From Isoetes taiwanensis (Eukaryota; Streptophyta; Lycopodiopsida; Isoetales; Isoetaceae): a stretch of DNA of 64,000 bases. Location of the stretch: NCBI GenBank assembly GCA_021234155.1, contig JAJEKV010000262.1, positions 188,001 through 252,000 on the forward strand. Reading direction: 5' to 3'. The first letter of the stretch is position 1, and each line of letters starts with the position of its first letter. The position numbers were made by a program, and so were the translations under genes. The notes beneath the pieces were generated by a model. It was not told the origin of the DNA. It searched no databases and saw nothing but the letters and a program-made list of their open reading frames with translations. Positions 10,290-20,960 of this stretch are shown here, one piece after another.

Positions 10290-12230
10290 ATCGCCCACAT
10301 GGCTTTCGCCCATTGCCGAAAATTCTCCTTTGATTCCGGTAAGGTTCAATTAGAATTTGGCCCTGTGAAACTTGGTTGCAGATGAAATTTGACTGTCACA
10401 ATTTGGGAGGCCTTGAGTCCCTCACAATTCGATGGTCAAAGCTTTTAATCGAGCAAACTGAGCTCCCAGGGCCCCGAGGTTGCGAATAACAGAGACAACT
10501 GAGGCAGGCCTTGAAAATCTGTGACTGGCATTTGTGGCCTATCTGTGCCCAGGTAATTCTTTTGGATTGAAGCTTCGATTTGGAGGAGCTGCCGTTGATT
10601 CTTAAGCCAGAACCAGTGTGTTATTTTTGCCAGCTGCTTACTCAAAATTGCAAAGGCGAAGGCAAATGGAATTCGGCTTGTGTTTAAATGGGGTGTGGGA
10701 AGACTGATTTTTATTCCAACAACAGGTAGAGCCAGGAACTGGTGATCGTTTCTTCCTTTTTTGGGGGCTTTGACGAAGAAAAGGTCGAATTTGCCATATT
10801 TTTCCTTGTGGGTTGGCTTGATTGTGGATGTTAAGGTGCAGAATGACGAAATCTATGGAAGAAAAGGGCAGGTGACCTGCGGCAGAAGCAGTGCGCAGAG
10901 ATTTTTTGGTGTCCATTTAGTTTGTTGGATTTATCTGGCTACGTGGCAGTGACGAGATCCCCCAGTCACGCCGATCTGCGAAATCGGCAGAGCCACCCAC
11001 TTATCAGGTGCTCACATTTTCATTGCATGGTAAATTACCTTTTATACCCATTACATTATTTCAAATACATCTAAGCCAACAAACATGTTAGCCACTGTGG
11101 TTTGTGCACCTAGGTAACCCAAGACGCTATCTCAATTTCTTTTGAGACATTCTTTGAGACACATCATGATCTCACCTTGCTCAATTATTCAATGCATGTG
11201 GAACTTTTTTTAGTTCTTACATGCCTTTCTAGCACAAGCATTTGTCCATCCATTACCGATCCTTTTTTGGCAACACATGCATGGCACCAGCTGGTATGCC
11301 ACATTGTTATTTACCCTTCTAATGGCTTTAGAAAAACGTTTTCAGGAATACATGTTAATTGAAGCATGATTTTGGTTGTGAAAATTAAACATGGAAGAAT
11401 ATATCTTACTTTTTAATTTTGTAAATTGGAGTGTGCATCTTATTTATAGTGTTCTCTATTCGTAGCTCCTCCTTGGGCCATACGCAGTTGGCCTCAAATG
11501 TAATCTTATCCCCACTTTAAAATTGATAACAATTTTGTGGTATCATATGTAAACCATTTCAATACTTCTAGCTGTAACTATAGAGATTATGTTATTGTAT
11601 TGCTACTCCCGTAGAAAGGACGGCCTTATGGCATCATAAATACGATGGGCATGTAACTCTCAGTGAAACTATGGTTTGAAGAGAAGGAAGAACTGTTGGA
11701 TATCCTCGAAAAGAAATGTCAGCAAGTGTATTATATTGGAAATAATTTCCAGTCTTCGAACAAAATAACCAATCAACAAAAAACCACTACTTGCAATCTT
11801 CCATTGTGAAGAATTTAAGGTCGAATAACCCGCATTTTTCTGAGTTCTGGCCATACTCTTGCTCCACCTTAAATACCTGCCAATAACTGCCATGCTACAT
11901 GGGTTTTAAACTCCATTGTTAACAAAACGAAAACGCAATACGAATTTAGAAAATTAATGCTTGTGTTCCCTAGAGTATAACCAATTTCTAGCCATTAGAC
12001 ACCATGACCTACATCAAAGGAAAGACAAGATGATGACCAAGAAAATAAAGAAAGAAAAGATTCTCTCTTAGTATAATGCGTTCCTTCACTGATTCTGCAA
12101 AAGATGTTGTGCATTCCGCAATGTAACTTACTCAACAAAGAGTTTGTGCTGCCTAGCAGCATTCATGTTTACGTTGTCAGAAGGACAAATATGCAGTGCA
12201 CACTTATATATTTCTTCCATTGACCTCATT

Positions 12231-12275
12231 GGCAACTTAAAGATGTCGCCATTCGAGCAACATCTTTAAGTTGCC
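12231..12275. repeat. Perfect 16-bp inverted repeat
   Basis: Arms GGCAACTTAAAGATGT (12231-12246) and ACATCTTTAAGTTGCC (12260-12275) are separated by 13 bp. The right arm is also part of a longer sequence repeated at about 12623. Confidence 0.9.
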
Positions 12276-12725
12276 AAGCTAGGACAATAGCCCAATCAAC
12301 ATGTGCAGAAATACATACACCCATATCGAACCCTAATAGGCTGAATATAACATAGCTTAGTCAAGGGCAAAACTAAAAAGTTAATCCAAGTTCATTGTGC
12401 CCATGCTTTTCAATCACGTAGCTCCTCGTTAAGCCATTGTCTTAGGCTATACATCACTACACTATATTATGCACTACAGTCACTACACACACTACACTAC
12501 TACCACCATATCACACAACACACAACCACTACCCAACTATTAGCAACAAAAATAAATAACATTAAGCCAAAGACAACATATTTTAAGCATCATAGCCATT
12601 GTTATGTTCCATAATTGTCTAAAGCAACATCTTTAAGTTGCCAAGCTAGGACAATAGCCCAATCGATGTGTGCAGAAATACACACTCTCATATCCAACCC
12701 TAATAGGCTAAATATAACATATACC
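12257..12725. repeat. Pair of ~100-bp direct repeats
   Basis: The segment at 12257-12360 recurs at about 12623-12725. Both include CCAAGCTAGGACAATAGCCC and CCCTAATAGGCT. Surrounding phrases about cytosine-rich and AAAGTTAA motifs recur to about 12860, suggesting an old segmental duplication of about 370 bp. Confidence 0.75.
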
Positions 12726-13418
12726 CTAATAGGTTAAGTATAACATATCTGGCCCAGAAAAAGTTTCACTTGAGCACTTAGCCAACGGCAAGGCTCATTG
12801 ACATTAAAAAGTTAAGTCAAGTTTATTGTGCCCATGCTTTTAAATCGGGTAGCTTTCTCGTCAGGACTATTGCCTTGGGATATACATACCTGGTCTCAAA
12901 TATAATCTTATCCTCTAATTGATAGCAATTTTGAGGTACCATATGTGAACCACGCCAACATTATCCTCCATGGAAGGGCAATTCACAATGAAACAATTAG
13001 CAGAAATATTCAATCTAGTTAATATACTGCAATCCAATATTTTCAGTATACTTCTTCCTCTCTTGCAAACCACAGAGTCTAAATTTAATATAAAGCTTAT
13101 TCTTTGGTTGTTTTGTCTCTTTAGATACGAGTCATGCTGTTAATATTGTTTGTATAAATGTTATTAAAAAAAATATGGTGAGTGCATTGTTGTTTATAGT
13201 CAAAAGCTACGAGAAACACAATTATTTGTTGTTATACATGCACTTCATGGTGCATAGATGCTTTCATATTATCGTCATCATATGAAATTATATAAGCGAA
13301 TGTACATTGTATTGACGCTTATTGTTCTTCATCTCTTCATCACAACCCCATTCCAAACATACATGCTCCAACAATACCCAAAACATATGCAGTACCTCAA
13401 CTCAATAAATAAGGAATT

Positions 13419-13468
13419 TTGAACCACGAATGGCCTCATGTTGAACCATGAGGCCACTCGTGGTTCAA
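13419..13468. repeat. 22-bp inverted repeat, 6-bp loop
   Basis: The left arm 13419-13440 and right arm 13447-13468 are complementary with one mismatch; both contain GAACCACGA/TCGTGGTTC. The short loop would give a strong hairpin. No miRNA precursor can be claimed without expression data. Confidence 0.85.
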
Positions 13469-13854
13469 CATAGCCTCTAAAGAAACACACATTGGCATAT
13501 ACGTATTAACTTTTGACAAACATAGACGCACTCTTGACCAATCCAAATACATCAAACTTTCTCCTTTATTCAAGTAATTTTGAAATACAACAATACTAAC
13601 ATTATAAACTACAACAGCTGAAAATTAAGATGCCTTATAGTGTTATTGACCCAATATTTGACGAATGCATTTATAACAACCTCAAAAAAATCTTTAAAAA
13701 CCTAGGACAACCTAGGGGAATAATCTTAGAATATATGACGTCAAAAACTTGCACTGTAGGAACATGCATCCTAAAAACATGATAAAACAAAAGCATTGTA
13801 TCGTAGAAACCTGCTAAAACTAGAACATGCACCGTAGGACGTGCTAAAATATAT

Positions 13855-14187
13855 ACCAACAAGAACTTCAACCGTCAAAATATGCTAAAGAAAAACCGTT
13901 GTACCATAGGAACATGCTACAATTGGAACATGCACCGTAGGACGTGCTAAGAAAGCCTTTCAAAAGCTAAGACAATCTTGATAGAATCTTAAAGAACTAG
14001 ATGAACCCTACATAGAATCTTAGGGAATCTAGGGCAAACTTGGGATAATCACTGGCAATCTCAAAAAAATCTTAAGGAATCCTAAGGGGAAATATTCCAA
14101 CAAGAAGTTCAACCGTCGAAATATGCTAAAGCAAGACCGTTGTACCGTAGAAACATGCTACAATTGGAACATGCACCGTAGGACGTG

Positions 14188-14190
<3 letters not shown>
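13855..14190. repeat. 95-bp direct repeats bordering the TA tract
   Basis: The segments at 13855-13949 and 14097-14190 share CCGTTGTACC, CATGCTACAATTGGAACATG and CACCGTAGGACGTGCTA. A shorter relative lies at 13797-13850. The second copy ends exactly where the (TA)n tract begins. Confidence 0.8.

Positions 14191-14264
<74 letters not shown>
14189..14264. repeat. (TA)n microsatellite at the edge of the Penelope-like element
   Basis: About 76 bp of pure TA lead directly into TAGCTATCTATGC, the first bases shared by both direct repeats of the element. Confidence 0.97.
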
Positions 14265-14265
<1 letters not shown>

Positions 14266-14420
14266 CTATCTATGCAGTGATCTCATCAGAGATCAGAGCT
14301 TATCAGACCCATTTAAATATGGGAAGCCATTAGGAACCATATATTACTGTTAAAACAACAAGGCATTTCTAGTATCAAAGATAAGGACAGATAAGCAAAC
14401 CAGCTTGATAAGCAAAGCAA

Positions 14421-14698
14421 ACCAGATTGCCAGCTAGATCTATATGCCAATAGATTATGTACATGTGTTGCACAGCAGTTAGCATAAGTCTGCTCTTTTT
14501 CCTGTGGTATTGGAGCCATTTTTACTGCTATTGTACTTGTAGAATATTGCATAAAGCCAACTAGATTGTCAGCTAGATCTATATGCCAATAGATTATGTA
14601 CATGTGTTGCACAGCAGTTAGCATAAGTCTGCTCTTTTTCCTGTGGTATTGGAGCCATTTTTACTGCTATTTTACTTGTAGAATATTGCATGCATGTT
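14421..14698. repeat. 139-bp tandem duplication in one repeat copy only
   Basis: The block containing CAGCTAGATCTATATGCC and CTGTGGTATTGGAGCC occurs twice in a row here and once in the other repeat copy (about 21410-21540). It therefore arose after the two copies separated. Confidence 0.9.
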
Positions 14699-15313
14699 AT
14701 ACAAGAAGACAAAGAGGAAGGCAATGATGCCTTATGCACTATTTAATGATAGTTTATATGCCAAAATGTATGCATCTCATGCATCAGACCATCAGGCTGT
14801 TCTACCATTGAATCACTACAAAATATTTGCATATATTTACCATTTTTCCTTTTGTACAAATCTATTCAGTGCAAACATGCATAGAATGATCATTAAAGAA
14901 CCATGCATGCATAAGGCATATCAGAATCTTTATAAAACCATATTTCCATATTCAAGTATTACGTTTTCTTAAAAAGAAAGACATAGTATAGGCTAGCATT
15001 CCTATAGTTCATGCTGTTTTTTTTAAAAAACAGAGTCAAAAAAACTTATCTCTTCCAAGTTATATCATAACTTGAAGTCATCTCATACTAGAAGAGATCA
15101 AGAAGCATACCATCTTGGTGTAAACAAAAATGCTTTAAGGGAAAACATAATGAGATCGAGACGAGGAGAAGTTCATAGCGTGACTACTTCCATGTAAACT
15201 TGGCCAACTGAAACAAATAAACATAGATGGGAAAAGGAACCCCGGTTACCTGCACCCAAACATGACCACAGTTAGCTTTAAACAAGGTAAAAGGGTAAGG
15301 GGCGTCAGGTAAG

Positions 15314-16228
15314 CTATAGGGATCCTTGGCTTATCGCCCTTTGCCCATTAAGCATATTAGTATTAGCTAAGCAAAGAATGGAAAAACAAAACAGCAAAAC
15401 ATAATCATTTTTTGTAGATACATAGCTGGAAATATCCAATCTACCCATATATTTTCTAGAATAAACATGTATGGGGACCTGATTTAGTGGCAGATCCTCC
15501 TCATCTGAGTCTTGATATTGCATGGAGATGTTTTGAGGTGTGTCCTCAGCCAGATCCACTATTTCTTCACTAGTACTCTTGCCTTTTCCATGGTTACCAA
15601 TATGTAACTGTGTTTGCTGCAGACCACTGCTCTGGGCTTTCTTGTTCATTTCACTCTGCAGTTCAGAATTAAGGCCAGCTTTGGTGATCATATCCATCAG
15701 AGTATTCTTTGGTATATCTTTAGTTGAGGTGCCATCAGCTCTACCATGCTCATTGAGCAGTGCAGCCTTGGTAAGAACCTTAATAATATCATTCCTAGTA
15801 GCGCTACAATTAGGGGCGCCCTTTGTTCTGCCCATGTTCTCCTCTTTCCAGAAACACACAAGACAACTCTCACAGAAGGTGTATTCCGCTAGAATACCTG
15901 CTCTACCAGAACATACGAAATCCGCTTCTTCCTTATCAGCAGCGGAAAGATGCAGTTTTTGTTGCAACAAAACGTTAGGTTTTGTGCAGGCGCATTTTGT
16001 TCTGATAAAGGAGTGATCAGAATCCGGGCTGGGATCAATGTTTAGCTTGAGAAATTCTTTAAGAATATTCTCCTCTTCCTTATTCAAATCTAACTGGATC
16101 ATTTTGGCGCATGCAAAGCTCAGAAAAGAGTAAATGAGAATGCAGAATGAAGAATGAAGGATAAAATACCAGCTTTTGCCACGGATCATAGTAGATTTGT
16201 TGAGAAGCTTAATGGCAAGGTCGGCCAC
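15314..16228 (-). CDS. Unknown Cys-rich protein, repeat copy 2 (304 aa)
   Basis: Uninterrupted minus-strand ORF, about 95% or more identical to the 298-aa ORF in the other repeat. Cysteines C79, C81, C106, C119, C122 and C125 (CAC ... FCESCLVC) suggest a zinc-binding unit. After it comes a conserved NCSATRNDIIKVLTKAALL segment and an acidic, Ser/Gln-rich tail (DSDEEDLPLNQ). The first 42 residues are hydrophobic and may be upstream non-coding sequence; M43 (MIQLDLNKEEEN) is a plausible real start. The last ~35 residues may run into an intron, because a GTAGAT donor-like site follows the RKYMG codons. No known domain is recognised. It lies downstream of the RT and is probably the 5' part of the next tandem copy. 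Confidence 0.6.
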   Translation of the reverse strand: MADLAIKLLNKSTMIRGKSWYFILHSSFCILIYSFLSFACAKMIQLDLNKEEENILKEFLKLNIDPSPDSDHSFIRTKCACTKPNVLLQQKLHLSAADKEEADFVCSGRAGILAEYTFCESCLVCFWKEENMGRTKGAPNCSATRNDIIKVLTKAALLNEHGRADGTSTKDIPKNTLMDMITKAGLNSELQSEMNKKAQSSGLQQTQLHIGNHGKGKSTSEEIVDLAEDTPQNISMQYQDSDEEDLPLNQVPIHVYSRKYMGRLDISSYVSTKNDYVLLFCFSILCLANTNMLNGQRAISQGSL

Positions 16229-16336
16229 TGGTCATTCCAAGTGTATGAGCCTCTGTGCCAAATCGTCCTGTGCATCATCTTTCTTCCAGATTACTTGCTT
16301 GGGCGTCGTCGGCCGTATTTTGGTGCTTGAGAGAAC

Positions 16337-16362
16337 CCTAAACCTGGCATATTAGGTTTAGG
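16337..16362. repeat. Hairpin built from plant telomere units (repeat copy 2)
   Basis: Arms CCTAAACCT (16337-16345) and AGGTTTAGG (16354-16362) form a perfect 9-bp stem with an 8-bp loop. The left arm extends to AACCCTAAACC, i.e. 1.5 units of the plant telomere repeat. It lies upstream of the repeat-borne ORF on the minus strand and is identical in the other repeat copy. Confidence 0.75.
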
Positions 16363-16940
16363 CAATTCATCGTTTGCGCGCAGGCAGCAAACGAAATAAT
16401 AAAATAATAAATGCGGTATACCATTACAACCGATTTTTTGTACAACCTTCCAGTTAAGAAAATCAAAGGTCAATCCTTTGCATTACTTTTGCCTTTTTAC
16501 TTACTGCGGGTAGGTGGACGTACCATAATATGGGGCTATAATTTTCTAAGCATTCTAGTTATCCAATATAGTTTCCAACATTTAACCAATCAAGGTTTCC
16601 ATGGTGTATTTATCACCACGTATTGATCCCTTGTTTCATAACAACCTCTTCTAGGCTGAGATGTATGGGTCCACATACGTCTATTCCATTCTAATCTTGT
16701 CAACAGCTCTATTTCTAAATTTTCAGATTAATTCCATGGTATTTTTACCAAGGTATTCTAGGATCCAAAAGGCATATGCGTTATATAAGTAAGAACATAA
16801 GCTTTAGTAGGGATGACCCCCTATATGCCCCCACAGGTTTTCAAAGATACCCATCATAGGGTTGCATATTTCTGTTACTGCCAGGAAATGCTGGGCCAGT
16901 CAGAGGACATTGAATATATATTTATATGTATAGATATATA

Positions 16941-17044
16941 TGAAAATTTGGGCCTACCTCCTTCCGGAAGGCAGGGTGGTCCCGTGTTAGTCAGTATAAG
17001 GGCTGAGAGGGTCCCTATACTACTATAGGGGCCCTCCCTGCCAA
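16941..17044 (-). other. Short region after the RT stop codon
   Basis: Single-copy sequence between the RT stop and the downstream repeat. It contains the imperfect inverted repeat CCTTCCGGAAGG and GC-rich complementary pieces (GGGCCC, CCTATAG/CTATAGG), which could form a 3' structure. Confidence 0.4.
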
Positions 17045-19219
17045 CTAAACCAAAATACATTTAAAGGAATGTAAATACCTGTATGCCAGTAGTTGAGAAG
17101 TCATACTTTTGATGTCAAATAAGAGTCCAGGGTACTGGCCTGTATTAAGTGCTCGCATGACAGTGTTCCATACATCTTGGTGGAAGAAACCTTTGAGAAT
17201 AAAGAGTTGGATAAGCTCCCTAATGTCTTGTGCAGCCCTCACCGGGTTGCTATGAACATATAAGTATGGCATGATTTGTGATAAAATCACATTGCAAGCC
17301 TGATGATACGGTCTGCACCCTGAAGCATCAATGAACCTAGATGCTGTAAAAGACAGTTTGAGCCTTTTATCATATCTGTATGTTTCAAAAGTGCCGTGCG
17401 TAGGATTGATGACCTCAATGGTCATGTTCAGAAAGTTAACTTTCCTTCCTTTGAATTTTAGTAATCCTTCCAGTCCCCAGTATTCTGTTTCATCCTTAAC
17501 TTTCAAGACACTTAGGTCATATATCTGCAGCAGATTATCTGTCAGTTCATTGCTTTCCAAACTCAAATATTTCCGTATGTGCTTACTGTTAATCCCTAAC
17601 AGATCGTCCATGTACCTATGCATGTTATTGAAAGAAAGAGCAATTTCCCATTGGTCAGCCTTTAGTAGATTCAGGATAAAGGTAAGTTCAAACCATGACA
17701 GGTAAAGGTTGCACCATCCCGGGCTGCAAGCAAAACCCATAGCAATTCCCCTAGTTTGTTTCCAAATAGAACTGCCCATTTGTAGGAAGCAGTTGTTAAG
17801 CAGCCAAGTATTTAAATCAGTGAACAACATTTGATCCATCAGAGTCCATTTGTTGCTGGAAGGTTTAGTATGTGACCATTCCACCTCCACATCTCCATTA
17901 TATCCAGTTTTGTACCACATATTGAAGTTTTTGTGTATCTGTTTTTGGCTGCTCCATGCCAGCTCAAATATCCTATGCATAGTAGGACAAATTCCTGAAT
18001 CTCCATCAATGGGAATGTTCTCATAGCACTTGGTAATGTCGGCTACGAAAACCTCATGTATATTACTTGGAAGATTACAAGCAATGTCATAAATCGATTC
18101 AATGACCCATGAGGCCCTGACCTTTTCCTTATGGAAGAAGTTAAAAATAGCACATTTTTCCTGACATATTCTTGGCCAGATTTCCAAAATTCTGTTGAGT
18201 CCAGCTGCTATGATTTTGGCAGGAAGAGAAAAAATAGTTTCATGGGCATTTGTTATCCAACGGTACTCCTTTTTATGGGCTTTATAGATACCCAGTAAAT
18301 AGGGCAGAGTGTCCGTATTGGGTGGCCAGAACCCAATAAAAATCTGTATTTCCTTGGCAATTTTGAATTTCAAATCTTCACTGCTCATATGTATCCTGCA
18401 GAAGTCAGGACTCTCCAATCTTTTAAATGCTTCTTCCCTGATATGCAATGGACAAATGAAAGAAGGATTGTTGCTGGCTTTGTCAATGCCAGCAACATAA
18501 ATGTTCTCGTTAAGCCACATGATGTTCCTGTGTACAGCAGCTTCCTTAATCATAAACTTTTTACATTCCTGATTTTTCTTGATGTATTCTCTGGCTAACA
18601 TTTTTGTTTCTTTCAATAGGCAGCATTTGATAGGCTGAATTCTTGTAGCAGGGATATCCTTAAGCGTGGATTGATGCACAGAGAAAAATTGTTCAATGGA
18701 CTTACACATTTCCTTTTCAAACATTTCCATAGTGAATGGGTAGTCCGGGATATGATTAAGACCGATTCTAAGCCAGTTTCTCAATGCTTTGCAATGTATA
18801 ATGCTTAGTTTGGTGGTTCTGATGTGTCCTATGCTGGGATCTATAAATCTGCTCAAACTAGGATTGGAGCATGGGCATTTTACTGTAGTATCTTCTGCAA
18901 AGATGAATTTGGGTTTGTATAACAAACTTTTCAGGTTTTTCAGATAGCTCCAGCCAAATTTAGTGCTTTCCATCATTGCTGTTCCCTCAGTGGGTAGCAT
19001 TTTTTCAAGGACTTCTCGAAATGTCTTATCAAATCTGATGCCATCTATGGCCTTGGAAAAAAACGAGAAGTGCACATATTTTATTTTCTGTGTATCCTTG
19101 ACAGTCATTAGGCGCCATTGACTTTCTTCATTCTTGTTGAGTACTCTCCATTTTTTTAGTCCCTCATTCTGTAGTGAGTACAAATGTATGATAGTTAAAG
19201 AATGTATTAGGGTGTACAC
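17045..19219 (-). CDS. Penelope-like reverse transcriptase (724 aa)
   Basis: The protein would copy the element RNA into DNA. An N-terminal CPC...GHI...LSII...LRNWL region (115-150) and an IDKASNNPSFICP motif (245-257) match the conserved upstream blocks of one large Penelope-like RT family as I know it. These are followed by a YKAHK...RWITNA block (312-325), motif A FVADITKCYENIPI (391-404), motif B GIAMGFACSPGWCNLYL (491-507) and motif C RYMDDL with catalytic Asp pair D538/D539. The family-typical tail YDKRLKLSFTASRFI (616-630) and a helical thumb complete it. No C-terminal GIY-YIG domain is present. The first 17 codons are probably not coding: a good acceptor (TTGTACTCACTACAG) ends just before N18. 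Introns are known in Penelope-like elements. The frame is intact throughout. Confidence 0.85.
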   Translation of the reverse strand: MYTLIHSLTIIHLYSLQNEGLKKWRVLNKNEESQWRLMTVKDTQKIKYVHFSFFSKAIDGIRFDKTFREVLEKMLPTEGTAMMESTKFGWSYLKNLKSLLYKPKFIFAEDTTVKCPCSNPSLSRFIDPSIGHIRTTKLSIIHCKALRNWLRIGLNHIPDYPFTMEMFEKEMCKSIEQFFSVHQSTLKDIPATRIQPIKCCLLKETKMLAREYIKKNQECKKFMIKEAAVHRNIMWLNENIYVAGIDKASNNPSFICPLHIREEAFKRLESPDFCRIHMSSEDLKFKIAKEIQIFIGFWPPNTDTLPYLLGIYKAHKKEYRWITNAHETIFSLPAKIIAAGLNRILEIWPRICQEKCAIFNFFHKEKVRASWVIESIYDIACNLPSNIHEVFVADITKCYENIPIDGDSGICPTMHRIFELAWSSQKQIHKNFNMWYKTGYNGDVEVEWSHTKPSSNKWTLMDQMLFTDLNTWLLNNCFLQMGSSIWKQTRGIAMGFACSPGWCNLYLSWFELTFILNLLKADQWEIALSFNNMHRYMDDLLGINSKHIRKYLSLESNELTDNLLQIYDLSVLKVKDETEYWGLEGLLKFKGRKVNFLNMTIEVINPTHGTFETYRYDKRLKLSFTASRFIDASGCRPYHQACNVILSQIMPYLYVHSNPVRAAQDIRELIQLFILKGFFHQDVWNTVMRALNTGQYPGLLFDIKSMTSQLLAYRYLHSFKCILV

Positions 19220-19430
19220 CCTGTGCCCATATGATGGGCAAAAGAATTAGGGAACATCCCATATGGAGTATGAAGAAAATAATTACTGGTATTCAACAGA
19301 TAACACATCCAAGATATAAATATAAGCATGCTAATACTTACATAAACATGATGCATAACACAAGTGTGAAAAAGATTTTAAAACAAGAATAGTAGATAGC
19401 AGAATATTTCAGATTTTATAAGTACCTATT
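19220..19430 (-). other. Probable intron/spacer between the 509-aa ORF and the RT
   Basis: A donor-like AATAG|GTACTTAT (GT at 19425-19424) and the acceptor at 19170-19169 bracket this interval on the minus strand. The reading phases on the two sides do not match the annotated ends, so whether the two ORFs are joined by splicing is open. Confidence 0.35.
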
Positions 19431-20960
19431 TTAATAGATGATCCTGCTTCCTTGTATTTCAGGATTTCGTGCGAAGCCATTGGGGTTGCCCTTATTGACT
19501 GAACACTCAGCATTAGAGTTGTTGTTGGTCTGCTCATCAAGAATGACAACACTGCTGCTACTGGGAGTGTTTGCAGGAATAGGTTTTTTGTAGACAGATG
19601 GTGGAAGGACAATATCAGAGTGCTCATCCTCCATGATGACTTGTTTCCTTTTGTTTGAGGAACTATCTGTGCGGCTGGTGACTGATTTCCCTATCAGAAA
19701 TTTCATTGGACGTATGGTCTTCTCCAGTACTTCAGTGAGCTTGGTATTACCAAATTCGAGGTTAAGATCTGCTGATTGGTCCTCGGCATATCTGTTGGTC
19801 ATGTCAATGAGTAATTTTCGTACTTTCAGGAAGCCAATGTATGCTATAATAGCTGTACGCATGGGTGGAGCACCAAGGATTGAGCAAAACAAAGCAAACC
19901 TAACAGTAGAGGAGTGAGTAGGCCAGACAGTGTCCAGGTGGTTCATAAGATACCATAGTGCATGATCAATCCATTTGATGCCGCCATCAAGGCAATCTTT
20001 CTTTCCCCTGGTATATTTCTGACAGTTGCATTTGATATAAGGACAGTGTGTTCTCCAGATTTTTTTAAGGTAAAATTCATTTCTTTTTTCTTCTTGCTTG
20101 GCCATGTGGTCTTTCTGGCCCATAAGGAATCCGTCTCCTTTGCTGCAATCTTTTCCAAAAAAGCTAGTACTGAATGGTAATTCAATTTCAAGCCTGTCTA
20201 CTCTTCGAATAAGATTGTCAGCATCTTCATATGCTTGCTTGATTTCTGCAGGAGTAATACCAGCAAGCTTGATCCATGTATCAAGGTTGAGAGGTGCAAT
20301 AATACCCAAATTTTTAGATTTCCAAAGTGCTTGGTCGTGTCTTTGTCCAAATGATTCAACCAGACGAGGGGAGATTATAGGATAGCAACTACAATTGGCC
20401 AAGTTAAGCTGTCTCAGTCTATAGTCATCAGTGCTATCAGCATTCTCTGGATTGGTAGAGTTTGAGATATCGGTATTGGTGGGATTGATGCCAAGCAACG
20501 CATTTTTCTCTGTTTCAGATAGAGTATTAATGTCAAAAAGACAAGTACTAAAGCAGTTGGTGGGGGCATTTCTAGTCTGTGGTTTAATAGCAGCCCTATT
20601 CAGAGGAGGGTTGGTGACTTTCACCCCATTGGATTTCTCAAGAGCAGTCAGTCCCTTAATATACTTCTGTACATTGGCAGAGTCAGCAACAGTAGCTTCA
20701 TAAATAGCCTCAGGTAAACGGGCATAGGAATCGGTTATGAGTGCTGTGCAAGCTAGAGGATCATAGCCAGTTTCATTAAATTTGGCCGCTAGAGCCAGCA
20801 TGTTATTGGTTCCCAAGAACATGATGGCAGAGTGATCTCCTTCTTTCAGATTGTTTTCGTGCAGAATAAAGTGGTTATGAATCTCAGACCTTTTAATGCA
20901 TCCCAAGATTAGCTGTACGGCTTTATTGGGAGGGACTGCACCCGTAGCAGCATACCCCAT
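19431..20960 (-). CDS. Unknown protein of the Penelope-like element (509 aa)
   Basis: Uninterrupted ORF directly upstream of the RT. There is no recognised domain. A Cys cluster THCPYIKCNCQKYTRGKKDC (C306, C311, C313, C323) resembles a small metal-binding site. The C-terminal 100 residues are Ser/Asn-rich and basic (SSSNKRKQ), possibly nucleic-acid binding or a nuclear signal. The frame stays open upstream of M1 for about 35 codons (LKEMGY is preceded by TTYWIPE) back to an acceptor-like ATATAG. The real protein therefore probably includes an upstream exon, perhaps from the repeat-borne ORF. By position it would be the ORF1 of the element. Homology is unknown to me. Confidence 0.6.
   Translation of the reverse strand: MGYAATGAVPPNKAVQLILGCIKRSEIHNHFILHENNLKEGDHSAIMFLGTNNMLALAAKFNETGYDPLACTALITDSYARLPEAIYEATVADSANVQKYIKGLTALEKSNGVKVTNPPLNRAAIKPQTRNAPTNCFSTCLFDINTLSETEKNALLGINPTNTDISNSTNPENADSTDDYRLRQLNLANCSCYPIISPRLVESFGQRHDQALWKSKNLGIIAPLNLDTWIKLAGITPAEIKQAYEDADNLIRRVDRLEIELPFSTSFFGKDCSKGDGFLMGQKDHMAKQEEKRNEFYLKKIWRTHCPYIKCNCQKYTRGKKDCLDGGIKWIDHALWYLMNHLDTVWPTHSSTVRFALFCSILGAPPMRTAIIAYIGFLKVRKLLIDMTNRYAEDQSADLNLEFGNTKLTEVLEKTIRPMKFLIGKSVTSRTDSSSNKRKQVIMEDEHSDIVLPPSVYKKPIPANTPSSSSVVILDEQTNNNSNAECSVNKGNPNGFARNPEIQGSRIIY

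Larger units (their letters stand above)
9881..14188. other. Long gene-poor stretch with local repeats
   Basis: No coding region is supported. Named repeats inside it are listed separately: a 33-bp triple repeat, two inverted repeats, a 0.1-kb direct repeat and a 95-bp repeat next to the TA tract. The rest is AT-rich sequence I cannot assign, probably decayed transposons. Confidence 0.5.
14259..16940 (-). repeat. Downstream direct repeat (pseudo-LTR) of the Penelope-like element
   Basis: Matches 21245-23771 from TATATAGCTATCTATGC through to the TATAGATATATAT at the other edge. It is about 150 bp longer, mainly because of a 139-bp internal tandem duplication near 14421-14698; it also has a short extra segment near 16709-16733. 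Differences from the other copy are few but partly clustered (about 15150-15210). Confidence 0.9.

Noticed and set aside
10116-10385. 89-aa ORF with 11-residue repeats as a gene
   Set aside because: The in-frame repeat follows from a 33-bp unit; no start context, splice site or homology supports translation.
14270-14300. Hammerhead ribozyme core CTGATGAG on the minus strand of both pseudo-LTRs (also about 21266)
   Set aside because: Hammerheads are known in Penelope-like repeats, but the required GAAA box after a short stem is not found in the following bases, so the match is probably chance.
15540-16016. 158-aa plus-strand ORF (and 164 aa at 22385-22879)
   Set aside because: Antisense shadow of the conserved minus-strand repeat ORF; its conservation follows from the duplication.
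17045-19219. C-terminal GIY-YIG endonuclease on the RT
   Set aside because: Searched for GIY...YIG, R and E/N motifs after the thumb; the ORF ends about 90 residues after the conserved tail with none of them.
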